From Arachis hypogaea (lineage: Eukaryota > Streptophyta > Magnoliopsida > Fabales > Fabaceae), in NCBI RefSeq assembly GCF_003086295.3, contig NC_092054.1:56025546-56089545 (forward strand): a stretch of DNA of 64,000 nt, written 5' to 3'. This document shows positions 9,861 to 19,542 of this stretch, one piece after another. Position 1 is the stretch's first letter. Each line of letters begins with the position of its first letter. Position numbers and translations under genes: made by a program. The notes beneath the pieces are model-generated. The model was given only the letters and a program-made list of their open reading frames with translations, ran no database searches and had not been told where the DNA came from.

Positions 9861-11487
9861 TGGTGTGCGAAATCGTGATCTTTACTTCCTTGGTAACAGG
9901 GCTAAAAACTTCATACGCACGTTCATATTCTTAATTTTGTTTCACAACTTCGTACAACTAACCAGCAAGTGCACTGGGTCGTCCAAGTAATAAACCTTAC
10001 GTGAGTAAGGGTCGATCCCACGGAGATTGTCGGTATGAAGTAAGCTATGGTCCTTGTAAATTTCAGTCAGGCAGATTTAACTGATTTTATGAATTGATAA
10101 GTAAAAGATAAATAAAACATAAAATAGGATAGTGGTACTTATGTAATTCATTGGTGAGAATTTTAGATAAGCGTATAGAGATGCTTTCGTTCCTCTGAAC
10201 CTCTGCTTTCCTGCTGTCTTCATCCAATCAATCCTACTCCTTTCAATGGCAAGCTGTATATTGGGCATCACCGTTGTCAGTGGCTACATCCCGTCCTCTC
10301 TGTGAAAATGGTCCGATGCGCTGTCACTGCATAGCTAATCATCTGGAGGTTCTCGATCATACTGGAATAGGATTCACCATCCTTTTGCGTCTGTCACTAC
10401 GCCCAGCACTCACGAGTTTGAAGCTCATCACAGCCATCCCTTCCCGGATCCTACTCAGAATACCACAGACAAGGTTTAGACTTTCCAGATCTCAAGAATG
10501 GCCATCCATGGGTTCTAACTTATACCATGAAGATTCTGATTAAGAAATCCAAGAGATACTCATTCAATCGAAGGTAGAACGAAAGTGGTTGTCAGGCACA
10601 CGTTCATAGGAAATGATGATGAATGTCACGATCATCACATTCATGTTGAAGTGCGAATGAATATCTTAGAAGCGGAATAAGTTGAATTGAATAGAAAAAC
10701 AGTAGTACTTTGTATTAATTCGTAAGGAACAGCAGAGCTCCACACCTTAATCTATGGTGTGTAGAAACTCTACCGTTGAAAATACATAAGTGATGAGGTT
10801 CAGGCACGGCCGAATGGCCAGCCCCCAAACGTGATCTAAAGATGAAACTAAAGATGTAAATACAATAGTAAAAAGTCCTATTTATACTAAACTAGTTACT
10901 AGGGTTTACAGAAATGAGTAAATGATGCAGAAATCCACTTCCGGGGCCCACTTGGTGTGTGCTTGGGCTGAGTTTGAAGTTTACACATGGAGAGGTCATT
11001 CTTGGAATTGAACGCCAGTTTGTAACATGTTTCTGGCGTTGAATTCCACTTTGCAACTTGTTTCTGGCGTTGAACGCCAGACTACAACATGGAACTATCG
11101 TTCAATGCCAGTTTGCGTCATCTAAACTCGAGCAAAGTATAGACTATTATATATTGCTGGAAAGCCCTGGATGTCTACTTTCTAACGCAATTGGAAGCAC
11201 TCCATTTGAAGTTCTGTAGCGCCAGAAAATAGACTTTGAGTGCAGGGAGGTCAGAACCCAACAGCATCTGCAGTCCTTCCTCAACCTCTGAATCTGATTT
11301 TTGCTCAGGTCCCTCAATTTCAGCCAGAAAATACCTGAAATCACAGAAAAATACACAAACTCATAGTAAAGTCCAGAAATGTGATTTTTAATTAAAAACT
11401 AATAAAAATATACTAAAAACTAACTAAATCATACAGAAAGCTATGTAAAAACAATGCCAAAAAGCGTATAAATTATCCGCTCATCAC
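9861..11487 (-). repeat. Element A 3' LTR
   Basis: 1627 bp in minus orientation, from TGGTGTGCG to CTCATCA. A TATAAATA box lies at 10879-10886 and ends a GGCGTTNAACGCC array at 11008-11118 by about 120 bp. Some 45 bp from the 3' end of the LTR is a decayed PBS-like segment (CTTGGTAACAGGGCTAAAA, around 9889-9910), a trace of an earlier LTR/PBS junction. Confidence 0.9.
11008..11118. repeat. Palindrome array in A LTR
   Basis: Repeated GGCGTTGAACGCCAG and GAACGCCAGTTTG units lie in the U3 part of the LTR, 120-240 bp upstream of the TATA box. The same motif occurs internally in A (14291-14484). Confidence 0.8.
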
Positions 11488-11524
11488 AACACCAAACTTA
11501 AATTGTTGCTTGTCCCCAAGCAAC
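11488..11524 (-). promoter_or_regulatory. Element A polypurine tract region and hairpin
   Basis: On the minus strand the perfect hairpin GTTGCTTG-GGGA-CAAGCAAC (11505-11524; GNRA-type loop) is followed by AATTTAAGTTTGGTGTTG, which abuts the LTR start TGATGAG. The purine-rich AAGTTTGGTGTTG is the probable plus-strand primer. Confidence 0.7.
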
Positions 11525-12618
11525 TGAAAATCAAATAGGATAAAAAGATGAGAATATACTATAAATTCCAAACTATCAATGAAACATAGCTCCAATCAGA
11601 TGAGCGGGACTTGTAGCTTTCTACCTCTTGAATAGTTTTGGCATCTCACTTTATCCATTGAAGTTCAGAATGATTGGCATCTATAGGAACTCAGAGTTCA
11701 GATAGTGTTATTGATTCTCCTAGTTCAGTATGTTGATTCTTGAACACAGCTACTTTATGAGTCTTGGCCGTGGCCCTAAGCACTTTGTTTTCCAGTATTA
11801 CCACCGGATACATAAATGCCACAGACACATAACTGGGTGAACCTTTTTAGATTGTGACTCAGCTTTGCTAAAGTCCCCAATTAGAGGTGTCCAGGGTTCT
11901 TAAGCACACTCTTTTTTTGATTTGGACCTTGACTTTAACCGCTCAGTCTCAAGTTTTCACTTGACACCTTCATGCCACAAGCACATGGTTAGGGACAGCT
12001 TAGTTTAGCCGCTTAGGCCAGGATTTTATTCCTTTAGGCCCTCCTATCCACTGATGCTCAAAGCCTTGGATCCTTTTTATTTACCCTTGCCTTTTGGTTT
12101 TAAGGGCTACTGGCTTTTTGCTCTTGCCTTTTGGTTTTAAGAGCTTTTGGCTTTTTCTGCTTGCTTGTTCTTTTTCTCTTTTTTTTCGCTATTTTTTTTT
12201 TGCAAGCTTTGTATTCACTGCTTTTTCTTGCTTCAAGAATCATTTTTATGATTTTTTCAGATTATCAAATAACATGTCTCCTTGTCATCATTCTTTCAAG
12301 AGCCAACATATTTAACATTCTTAAACATCAAATTCAAAAGACATATGCACTGTTCAAGCATTCATTCAGAAAACAAAAAGTATTGTCACCACATCAAAAT
12401 AATTAAACTAGTTTCAAGGATGAATTCGAAACCATGTACTTCTTGTTCTTTTATTTTTAAAACATTTTTCATTTAAGAGAGGTGATGGATTCATATTCAC
12501 TACTTTAAGGCATAGACACTTAGATACTAATGATCATGTAATAAGACACAAACATAAATAAACATTTAACATAAAAAAATGAAAAACAGAAAATTTAAGA
12601 ACAAGGAATGAGTCCACC
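11525..12618 (-). other. Element A 3' non-coding region
   Basis: About 1.1 kb between ORF2 and the polypurine tract. Hydrophobic open frames on the plus strand at 12094-12476 come from T-rich sequence and show no family motif. I see no gene here. Confidence 0.5.
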
Positions 12619-13773
12619 TTAGTGATGGTGGCGTTTTCTTCTTGAGGAACCAATGATGTCCTTGAGCTCTTCTATGTCTCTTCCTTGTCTTTGTTGCTCC
12701 TCCCTCATTGCTTTTTGATCTTCTCTAATTTCATGGAGGATGATGGAGTGCTCTTGATGTTCCACCCTTAGTTGTCCCATGTTGGAACTCAGTTCTTCTA
12801 GGAAGGTGTTGATTTGCTCCCAAAAATTCTGTGGAAGAAAGTGCATCCCTTGAGGCATCTCAGGGATTTCTTGGTGATGAGCTTCTTCATGCGTCCCTTG
12901 AGATCCATGAATAGGCTCTCTTGTTGGCTCCATCCTTTTCTTAGTGATGGGCTTGTCCTCATCAATGAGGATATCTCCCTCTATGTCAATCCCAGCCGAG
13001 TTGCATAGATGGCAAATGAGGTGAGGAAAGGCTAACCTTGCCACAGTGGAGGACTTGTCAGCCACCTTGTAGAGTTCTTGAGGTATAATCTCATGAACCT
13101 CCACTTCCTCCCCAATCATGATACTATGGATCATGATGGCCCGGTCTATAGTAACTTCAAACCAGTTGCTAGTGGAAATGATTGAGCGTTGAATGAACTC
13201 CAACCATCCTCTAGCTACAGGCTTAAGGTCCAATCTTCTCAGTTGAACCGGTTTGCCTTTTGAGTCAATCTTCCATTGAGCTCCTTCCATACATATGTCC
13301 ATGAGGACTTGGTCCAACCTTTGATCAAAGTTGACTCTTCTTGTGTAGGGGCGTGCGTTTTCTTCCATCATTGGCAAGTTGAACGCCCGCCTTACATTTT
13401 CCGGACTGAAATCTAAGTAGTTTCCACGAACCATGGTAAGATAATTCTTTGGGTTCGGGTTCTTACTTTGATCATGGTTCCTAGTGATCCATGCATTGGC
13501 ATAGAACTCTTGAACCATTAGGATTTCGACTTGTTGAATGGGGTTGGTTAGAACTTCCCAACCTCTTCTTTGGATCTCATGTCGGATTTCCGGATACTCA
13601 TTTTTCTTGAGTTTGAAAGGGACCTCGGGGATCACCTTCTTCTTGGCCACAACATCATAGAAGTGGTCTTGATGGGTTTTGGAGATGAATCTTTCCATCT
13701 CCCATGACTCGGAGGTGGAAGCTTTTGTCTTCTCTTTCCCTTTTTTAGAGGTTTCTCCAGTCTTAGGTGCCAT
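12619..13773 (-). CDS. Element A ORF2, 'putative plant transposon protein' family
   Basis: An uninterrupted frame of about 384 residues, starting MAPKTGETSKKGKEK at the ATG 13771-13773. Order: a basic N-terminus (1-25); the conserved region with LKKNEYPEIRHEIQRRGW, MVQEFYANAW, LDFSPENVRRAFNLP, RRVNFDQRLDQVL, GWLEFIQRSI and FPHLICHLCNSAGI (about 45-265); a linker; and a C-terminal charged, probably coiled segment (about 320-385) ending in RRKRHHH. This corresponds to the family filed as putative plant transposon protein (PF20167 by recollection), found in many plant Ty3-type elements; its function is unknown. It lies alone downstream of an internal TATA box, separate from gag, so it was probably made from its own mRNA. 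The matching genes of C (broken) and E (57184-58590, distant) support a conserved role. Confidence 0.85.
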   Translation of the reverse strand: MAPKTGETSKKGKEKTKASTSESWEMERFISKTHQDHFYDVVAKKKVIPEVPFKLKKNEYPEIRHEIQRRGWEVLTNPIQQVEILMVQEFYANAWITRNHDQSKNPNPKNYLTMVRGNYLDFSPENVRRAFNLPMMEENARPYTRRVNFDQRLDQVLMDICMEGAQWKIDSKGKPVQLRRLDLKPVARGWLEFIQRSIISTSNWFEVTIDRAIMIHSIMIGEEVEVHEIIPQELYKVADKSSTVARLAFPHLICHLCNSAGIDIEGDILIDEDKPITKKRMEPTREPIHGSQGTHEEAHHQEIPEMPQGMHFLPQNFWEQINTFLEELSSNMGQLRVEHQEHSIILHEIREDQKAMREEQQRQGRDIEELKDIIGSSRRKRHHH

Positions 13774-13810
13774 CAATGGTAATGAAAAAATAAAAAGCTT
13801 ATGTTTTTAC

Positions 13811-13846
13811 CACACCAAGCTTAGAATATTGCTCGCCCTCGAGCAA
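13811..13846 (-). promoter_or_regulatory. PPT-like motif plus hairpin ahead of A ORF2
   Basis: CACACCAAGCTTAGAA is followed by TTGCTCG-CCCT-CGAGCAA (13829-13846), about 60-75 bp before the ORF2 ATG. It duplicates the block at the 3' LTR boundary. The stem keeps pairing although two pairs differ. Confidence 0.6.
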
Positions 13847-13965
13847 GAGAAGAAAGAAAAGAAGAAGAAGAAGAGAAAATATGGAGGAGAGTGGGGGGAG
13901 GTGTATTCGGCCAAGGTATAGAAGAGAGGGTTGTATTGTGTGGAAATGAAGGAGGGATGGAGGGG

Positions 13966-13973
13966 TTTATATA
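13966..13973 (-). promoter_or_regulatory. Internal TATA box ahead of A ORF2
   Basis: TATATAAA on the minus strand, context CACTATATAAACCCC, about 190 bp before the ORF2 ATG. It is followed by a pyrimidine-rich leader (TCTTCTTCTTCTT-type) typical of plant 5' UTRs. Confidence 0.55.
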
Positions 13974-14290
13974 GTGAGGGGAGAGGGGGTAGGTTCGGCC
14001 ATTTTGGGTGGGTTTGGGTGGAAAAGTGATTTTGAATTTTGAAGGTAGGTGGGGTTTATGGGGAAGAGTGGAAGGATGTGAGTGGTGGTAGGTGGTAATA
14101 GGGAAGAGAGATTGAGGTGATTGGTGAAGGATTTTGGGAAAGGGTGTTTATTGGGAAGAGAGGATGAATGAGAAGAGAGAAGAGTATGAATGGAGGTAGG
14201 TGGGGATCCTGTGGGGTCCATAGATGCTGAGATGATCCTGTGGGGTCTACAGATCCTGAGGTGTCAAGGAATTGCATCCCTGCACCAATT

Positions 14291-14484
14291 AGGCATGTAA
14301 AACGCCTTTGCATGCAATTCTGGCGTTTAAACGCTGAATTGATGCTTGTTCTGGGCGTTTAACGCCCAGATGTAGCATGTTTCTGGCATTGAACGCCAGA
14401 ACTGGTGTTCAGCGCCAGCTCTATGCTCTGTTCTGGCGTTGAACGCCAGCCAGATGCTCCTTACTGGCGTTTAAACGCCAGTAA
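14291..14484. repeat. Palindrome array in A, internal
   Basis: About seven dyads such as TGGGCGTTTAACGCCCA, CTGGCGTTGAACGCCAG and ACTGGCGTTTAAACGCCAGT lie in 190 bp. They sit between the protease gene and the internal TATA box. Confidence 0.85.
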
Positions 14485-14629
14485 GTCCTTCCTCCAGGGT
14501 GTGATTTTCCTTCTGCTATTTTTGATTCTGTTTTTAATTTTTGTATTTATTTTGTGACTCCACATGATCATGAACCTAATAAAACATGAAAGAACAATAA
14601 AAATAAAAATAAAATTTGATAAATAAAAA

Positions 14630-14645
14630 TTGGGTTGCCTCCCAA
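14630..14645 (-). ncRNA. Conserved hairpin after the protease gene of A
   Basis: The minus strand reads TTGGG-AGGCAA-CCCAA, about 70 bp downstream of the protease stop. The loop is the same as in C and the stem differs by paired changes. Confidence 0.55.
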
Positions 14646-14715
14646 CAAGTGCTTCTTTAATGTCAATAGGTTGACAGTGGGCTCTCATGGAGCCACACAA
14701 GTGATCAGGTCAATT

Positions 14716-15747
14716 TTATAGACTTCCAACACCAAACTTAGAGTTTGGCTGAGGCCTCCCAACGCCAAACTTAGAGTTTGACTGTGGGGGCTTTAGTTGA
14801 CTCTGTACTGAGAGAAACTTTTCATGCTTCCTCTCCATTGTTACAGAAGGAGATCCTTGAGTTTTAAACACAAGGTTGTCCTCATTCAGTTGAAGGACCA
14901 ACTCTCCTCTGTCCACATCAATCACAGCTCTTGCTGTGGCTAGGAAGGGTCTTCCAAGGATGATGGATTCATCCTCATCCTTTCCAGTGTCTAGGATTAT
15001 GAAATCAGCAGGGATGTAAAGGCCTTCAACCCTTACTAGCACGTCCTCTACTAGTCCATAAGCCATCTTCATAGATTTGTCTGCCATATCTAATGAGAAA
15101 TTGGCAGCCTGTACCTCAAGGATTCTTAGTTTCTCCATTACAGAGAGTGGCATGAGGTTTATCCCTGACCCAAGGTCACATAGAGCCTTCTCAAAGGTCA
15201 TGGTGCCTATGGTACAAGGTATTAAGAACTTTCCAGGATCTTGTTTCTTCTGAGGTAATGTCAGTTGATCCAGATCACTCAGTTCATTGATGAGCAAGGG
15301 AGGTTCATCTTCCCAAGTCTCATTACCAAATAATTTGGCATTTAGCTTCATGATTGCACCAAGGTACTTGGCAACTTGCTCTTCAGTAACATCCTCATTC
15401 TCTTCAGAAGAAGAATACTCATCAGAGTTCATGAATGGCACAAGGAGATTCAATGGAATCTCTATGGTATCCAGATGAGCCTCAGAGTCCTTTGGTTCCT
15501 CAAAGGGAAACTCCTTGTTGATCACTGGACGTCCCAGGAGGTCTTCCTCACTGGGATTCACGTCCTCTTCCTCCCCTGTAGGTTCGGCCATGATTGTTAT
15601 ATCAATGGCCTTGCACTCTCTCTTTGGATTCTCTTCTGTATTGCTTGGGAGAGTACTAGGAGGGGTTTCAGTGATTCCTTTACTCAGCTGGCCCACTTGT
15701 GCTTCCAAATTTCTAATGGAAGACCTTGTTTCATTCATGAAACTCAC
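14716..15747 (-). CDS. Element A protease part of gag-pro frame
   Basis: An open frame of 343 codons without its own ATG at the boundary, continuing the gag-pro reading. Residues 1-30 (RSSIRNLEAQVGQLSKGI) are the helical segment that ends gag in this family. Then comes an acidic Glu/Asp/Ser linker with SDEYSSSEENEDV, and the retropepsin domain: FLIPCTIGTMTFEKALCDLG, with Asp-Leu-Gly-Ser-Gly at the active site, and IILGRPFLATA. The C-terminus repeats NSKFGVG twice; the DNA of that repeat is also a PPT-like motif. The retropepsin family cleaves gag; no polymerase follows. The domain appears undamaged, unlike the gag upstream. Confidence 0.8.
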   Translation of the reverse strand: MSFMNETRSSIRNLEAQVGQLSKGITETPPSTLPSNTEENPKRECKAIDITIMAEPTGEEEDVNPSEEDLLGRPVINKEFPFEEPKDSEAHLDTIEIPLNLLVPFMNSDEYSSSEENEDVTEEQVAKYLGAIMKLNAKLFGNETWEDEPPLLINELSDLDQLTLPQKKQDPGKFLIPCTIGTMTFEKALCDLGSGINLMPLSVMEKLRILEVQAANFSLDMADKSMKMAYGLVEDVLVRVEGLYIPADFIILDTGKDEDESIILGRPFLATARAVIDVDRGELVLQLNEDNLVFKTQGSPSVTMERKHEKFLSVQSQLKPPQSNSKFGVGRPQPNSKFGVGSL

Positions 15748-16990
15748 AGTGGCCTTAGATAGATCAGAGACTAAATTTGCTAAGCTAGATGGATTCTGCT
15801 CAGAATTCTCTATCTGTTGTTGGATGATGGAAAAGGTTTACTATTGTTAAACCTGTTTCTTCCACCATTATTAAAGCCTTGTTGAGGCTTTTGTTGATCC
15901 TTCCATGAGAAATTTGGATGATTTCTCCATGAGGGGTTATAGGTGTTTCCATAAGGTTCACCCATGTAATTCACCTCTGTTATTGCAGGGTTCTCAGGAT
16001 CATAAGCTTCTTCTTCAGAAGATGCCTCTTTAGTACTGTTGGATGATTTCTTCAATCCATTCAGACTCTGAGAGATCATATTGACTTGCTGAGTCAATAT
16101 TTTATTCTGAGCCAATATGGCATTCAGAGTATCAATTTCAAGAACTCCCTTCCTCATAGGCGTCCCATTATTCACAGGATTCCTTTCAGAAGTGTACATG
16201 AAATGGTTATTTGCAACCATGTCAATGAGTTCTTGAGCTTCTGCAGGCGTTTTCTTTAGGTGAATGGATCCACCTGCAGAATGGTTCAGTGACATCTTTG
16301 ATAGTTCAGACAGACCATCATAGAATATATCCAGAATGATCCATTCTGAAAGCATGTCAGAAGGACACTTTTTGGTCAGTTACTTATATCTCTCCCAAGC
16401 TTCATAGAGGGATTCACCTTCTTTCTGTCTAAAGGTTTGAACATCCACTCTAAGCTTACTAAGTTTTTGAGGAGGAAAGTACTTGGCTAAGAAAGTCGTG
16501 ACCAGCTTATCCCAAGAGTTTAGGCTATCTTTAGGTTGAGAGTCCAACCATACTCTAGCTCTGTCTCTTACAGCAAACGGAAAAGCATAAGCCTGTAGAC
16601 CTCGGGATCAACCCCATTGGTCTTAACAGTATCACAGATCTGCAAGAATTCAGTCAAGAACTGAAAATGATCTTCAGATGGAAGTCCATGAAACTTGCAG
16701 TTCTGTTGCATCAGAGAAACTAATTGAGGTTTAAGCTCAAAGTTGTTTGCTCCAATAGCAGGAATTGAGATGCTTCTTCCATGTAAATTGGAATTAGGTG
16801 CAGTGAAGTCACCAAGCATCCTCCTTTCATTATTATTATTTTTGGCCATATTGTCTTCTTTTTTTTTGAAAATTTCTGTCAGATTTTCTCCAGAGAGTTG
16901 TGCTTTAGCTTCCCTTAGCTTCTTCTTTAGAGTCCTTTCAGGTTCAGGATCAGCTTCAACAAGAATGTTCTTATCCTTGTTTCTGCTCAT
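15748..16990 (-). pseudogene. Element A gag, frameshifted
   Basis: It starts at ATG 16988-16990 with MSRNKDKNILVEADPEPERT. The retrotransposon-gag core follows: IPAIGANNFELKPQLVSLMQQNCKFHGLPSEDHFQFL and ICDTVKTNGVDPEVYRLMLF, then FAVRDRA, FLAKYFPPQ and QKEGESLYEAWERYK, and beyond that DMVANNHFMYTSERNP and a Gly/Asn-rich tail. The reading frame breaks near 16570, a stop lies near 16380, and another frame change lies near 15830. No CCHC zinc knuckle is seen. Gag is the particle protein; this copy would give only the first ~140 residues. Confidence 0.8.
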
Positions 16991-18624
16991 ATGAAAAAGA
17001 AGAAGAAAGCAGAAAATATGGAATCCTCTATGTCACAGTATAGAGATTCCTTTATGTGAGTAGAAGAAGAGAAGAATGTAATGTAAGGAAGAGAAGAGGA
17101 AAAACTCGAACACAGAGAGGAGGATGGGGTTTGAATTTTTGGGTGGAAGAGAAGTGTTAGTAGATGAATAAATAAATAGAAGGAGATGAGAGGTGAGAGA
17201 ATTTCAAAAATTAAAATAAAAATTAAATTTAAAGTTAAATTTCAAAAATTAAAGTTTGAAATTAAATTAAAAATTAAAATTTAAATTAATTAGTTAATTA
17301 AAAAGGAATTTTTAAAAAAAAAGAGGGAGGAATTTTCGAAAATTAAAGGTAGAAAGTTAGTTGGGCAGTTTTGAAAAAGATAAGAATCAAACAAAAAGTT
17401 AAGTGGTTAAAAGATTTTGAAAATCAAATTTTGGCAAGATAAGATTGAAATTTGAAAAAGATGTGATTGAAACAAAAAAGATAAGATTGATTGAAAAAGA
17501 TTTGAAAGTCAAATTTTGAAAAGATAGGAAGTTAGAAAAGAAGTTAGAAAAGATTTTAAATTTGATTTTGAAAAAGATATGATTGAAATTGAAAAAGATA
17601 TGATTGAAAATTATTTTGAAAAATGTTTGAAAAAGAAATTTAAAAAGATTTGATTTTAAAAATTAAAGTTGATTACTTTACTAACAAGAAACAAAAAGAT
17701 TTGATTTTAAAATTTAAAGATTGAACCTTTCTTATTAGGCAAGTAACAAACTTTACATTTTTGAATCAATCACATTAATTGTTAGTAATATTTTCGAAAA
17801 TTATGAGATAGAATTAAGAAAAAGATTTTTGAAAAAGATTTTTATAATTTTCGAAAATAAATAAGAAAAAATGAAAAAGATTTGATTTTTGAAAAAGATT
17901 TTGAAAAAGATAGGATTTTTAAATTGAAAATTTGATTTGACTCATAATAAACAACTAAATTTTAAAAAGTTTTGAAAAAGTCAACTCAAATTTTTGAAAA
18001 TTTATGAGTGATAAAAGGAAAGATATATTTTTTTTTTGAATTTTTAATGATGAAAGAGAAAAACACAAAATTGACTCAATGCATGAAAATTTTGGATCAA
18101 AACATGTGATGCATGCAAGAACACTATGAATGTCAAGATGAACATTAAGAACTTATTTTTGAAAAATTTTAAAGAAAAGAAAACATGCCAGACACCAAAC
18201 TTAAAAAATTTTTAATTTTTAGACACTAAGAATTCAAGAATGCATATGAAAAACAAGAAAAGACACAAAACAAGAAAATATGAAGATCAAACAAGAAGAC
18301 TGGCCAAGAACAACTTGAAGATCATGAAGAATGCAATGCATGAAATTTTTGAAAATAATTTTTAGAAAATTAAAAAGATGCAATTGACACCAAACTTAAA
18401 ACTTGACTCAAGACTCAAACAAGAAACACAAAAAATATTTTTGATTTTATGATTTTGTAAAATTTTTTTGTATTTTTCGAGAATTAATTGGGAAAAACGA
18501 AAAAGAAGAAATTTTTTTTTATTTTTTCAAAAATAAGAATAATAAAATCAAAAAGGTTAAAATTAAAATAAAGTTACCTAATCTGAGCAACAAGATGAAC
18601 CGTCAGTTGTCCAAACTCGAACAA
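16991..18624 (-). other. Element A long A/T-rich 5' leader
   Basis: Non-coding. Dense in GAAAAAGAT and TTTTGAAAA words. GACACCAAACTTAAAA motifs at about 18190 and 18388 resemble the PPT region. I see no gene. Confidence 0.6.
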
Positions 18625-18642
18625 TCCCCGGCAACAGCGCCA
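18625..18642 (-). promoter_or_regulatory. Element A primer binding site (tRNA-Asp type)
   Basis: TGGCGCTGTTGCCGGGGA on the minus strand, six bases from the LTR. It has one mismatch to the complement of the plant tRNA-Asp 3' end. Confidence 0.85.
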
Positions 18643-18648
18643 AAAACT

Positions 18649-19542
18649 TGGTGTGCGAAATCGTGATCTTTACTTCCTTGGTAACGGCGCTAAAAACTTC
18701 ATACGCACGTTCATATTCTTAATTTTGTTTCACAACTTCGTACAACGATCCAGCAAGTGCACTGGGTCGTCCAAGTAATAAACCTTACGTGAGTAAGGGT
18801 CGATCCCACGGAGATTGTCGGTATGAAGCAAGCTTTGGTCCTTGTAAATTTCAGTCAGGTGGATTCAACTGATTTTATGAATTGATAAGTAAAAGATAAA
18901 TAAAACATAAAATAGGATAGTGGTACTTATGTAATTCATTGGTGAGAATTTCAGATAAGCGTATAGAGATGCTTTCGTTCCTCTGAACCTCTGCTTTCCT
19001 GCTGTCTTCATCCAATCAATCATACTCCTTTCCATGGCAAGCTGTATATTGGGCATCACCGTTGTCAGTGGCTACATCCCGTCCTCTCTGTGAAAATGGT
19101 CCGATGCGCTGTCACTACATGGCTAATCATCTAGAGGTTCTCGATCATACTAGAATAGGATTCACCATCCTTTTGCGTCTGTCACTATGCCCAGCACTCG
19201 CGAGTTTGAAGCTCGTCACAGCCATCCCTTCTCGGATCCTACTCGGAATACCACAGACAAGTTTTAGACTTTTCGGATCTCAAGAATGGCCATCCATGGG
19301 TTCTAACTTATACCACGAAGATTCTGATTAAGAAATCCAAGAGATACTCATTCAATCGAAGGTAGAACGAAAGTGGTTGTCAGGCATACGTTCATAGGGA
19401 ATGATGATGAGTGTCACGATCATCACATTCATGTTGAAGTGCGAATGAATATCTTAGAAGCGGAATAAGTTGAATTGAATAGAAAAACAGTAGTACTTTG
19501 TATTAATTCGTGAGGAACAGCAAAGCTCCACACCTTAATCTA
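18649..19542 (-). repeat. Element A 5' LTR, truncated
   Basis: These 894 bp align base for base with 9861-10754 of the 3' LTR and then stop abruptly at 19542/19543. The missing 733 bp include the TATA box and the palindrome array, so this LTR has no promoter. The next base belongs to gag of element B. Confidence 0.9.

Larger units (their letters stand above)
9861..19542 (-). mobile_element. Element A: LTR retrotransposon nested in B
   Basis: This is the best preserved member of the A/C/D group. The 3' LTR is 9861-11487, the interior 11488-18648 and the 5' LTR 18649-19542, cut short. The order on the minus strand is PBS, 1.6-kb leader, gag, protease, AGGCAA-loop hairpin, palindrome array, TATA box, PPT-like motif with hairpin, ORF2, 1.1 kb of non-coding sequence, polypurine tract. 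No reverse transcriptase, RNase H or integrase motif is visible. It must depend on enzymes from another element, or have done so. Confidence 0.85.

Noticed and set aside
12094..12476. Hydrophobic open frames that look like membrane proteins
   Set aside because: They come from T-rich 3' non-coding sequence of element A on the strand opposite to its genes.
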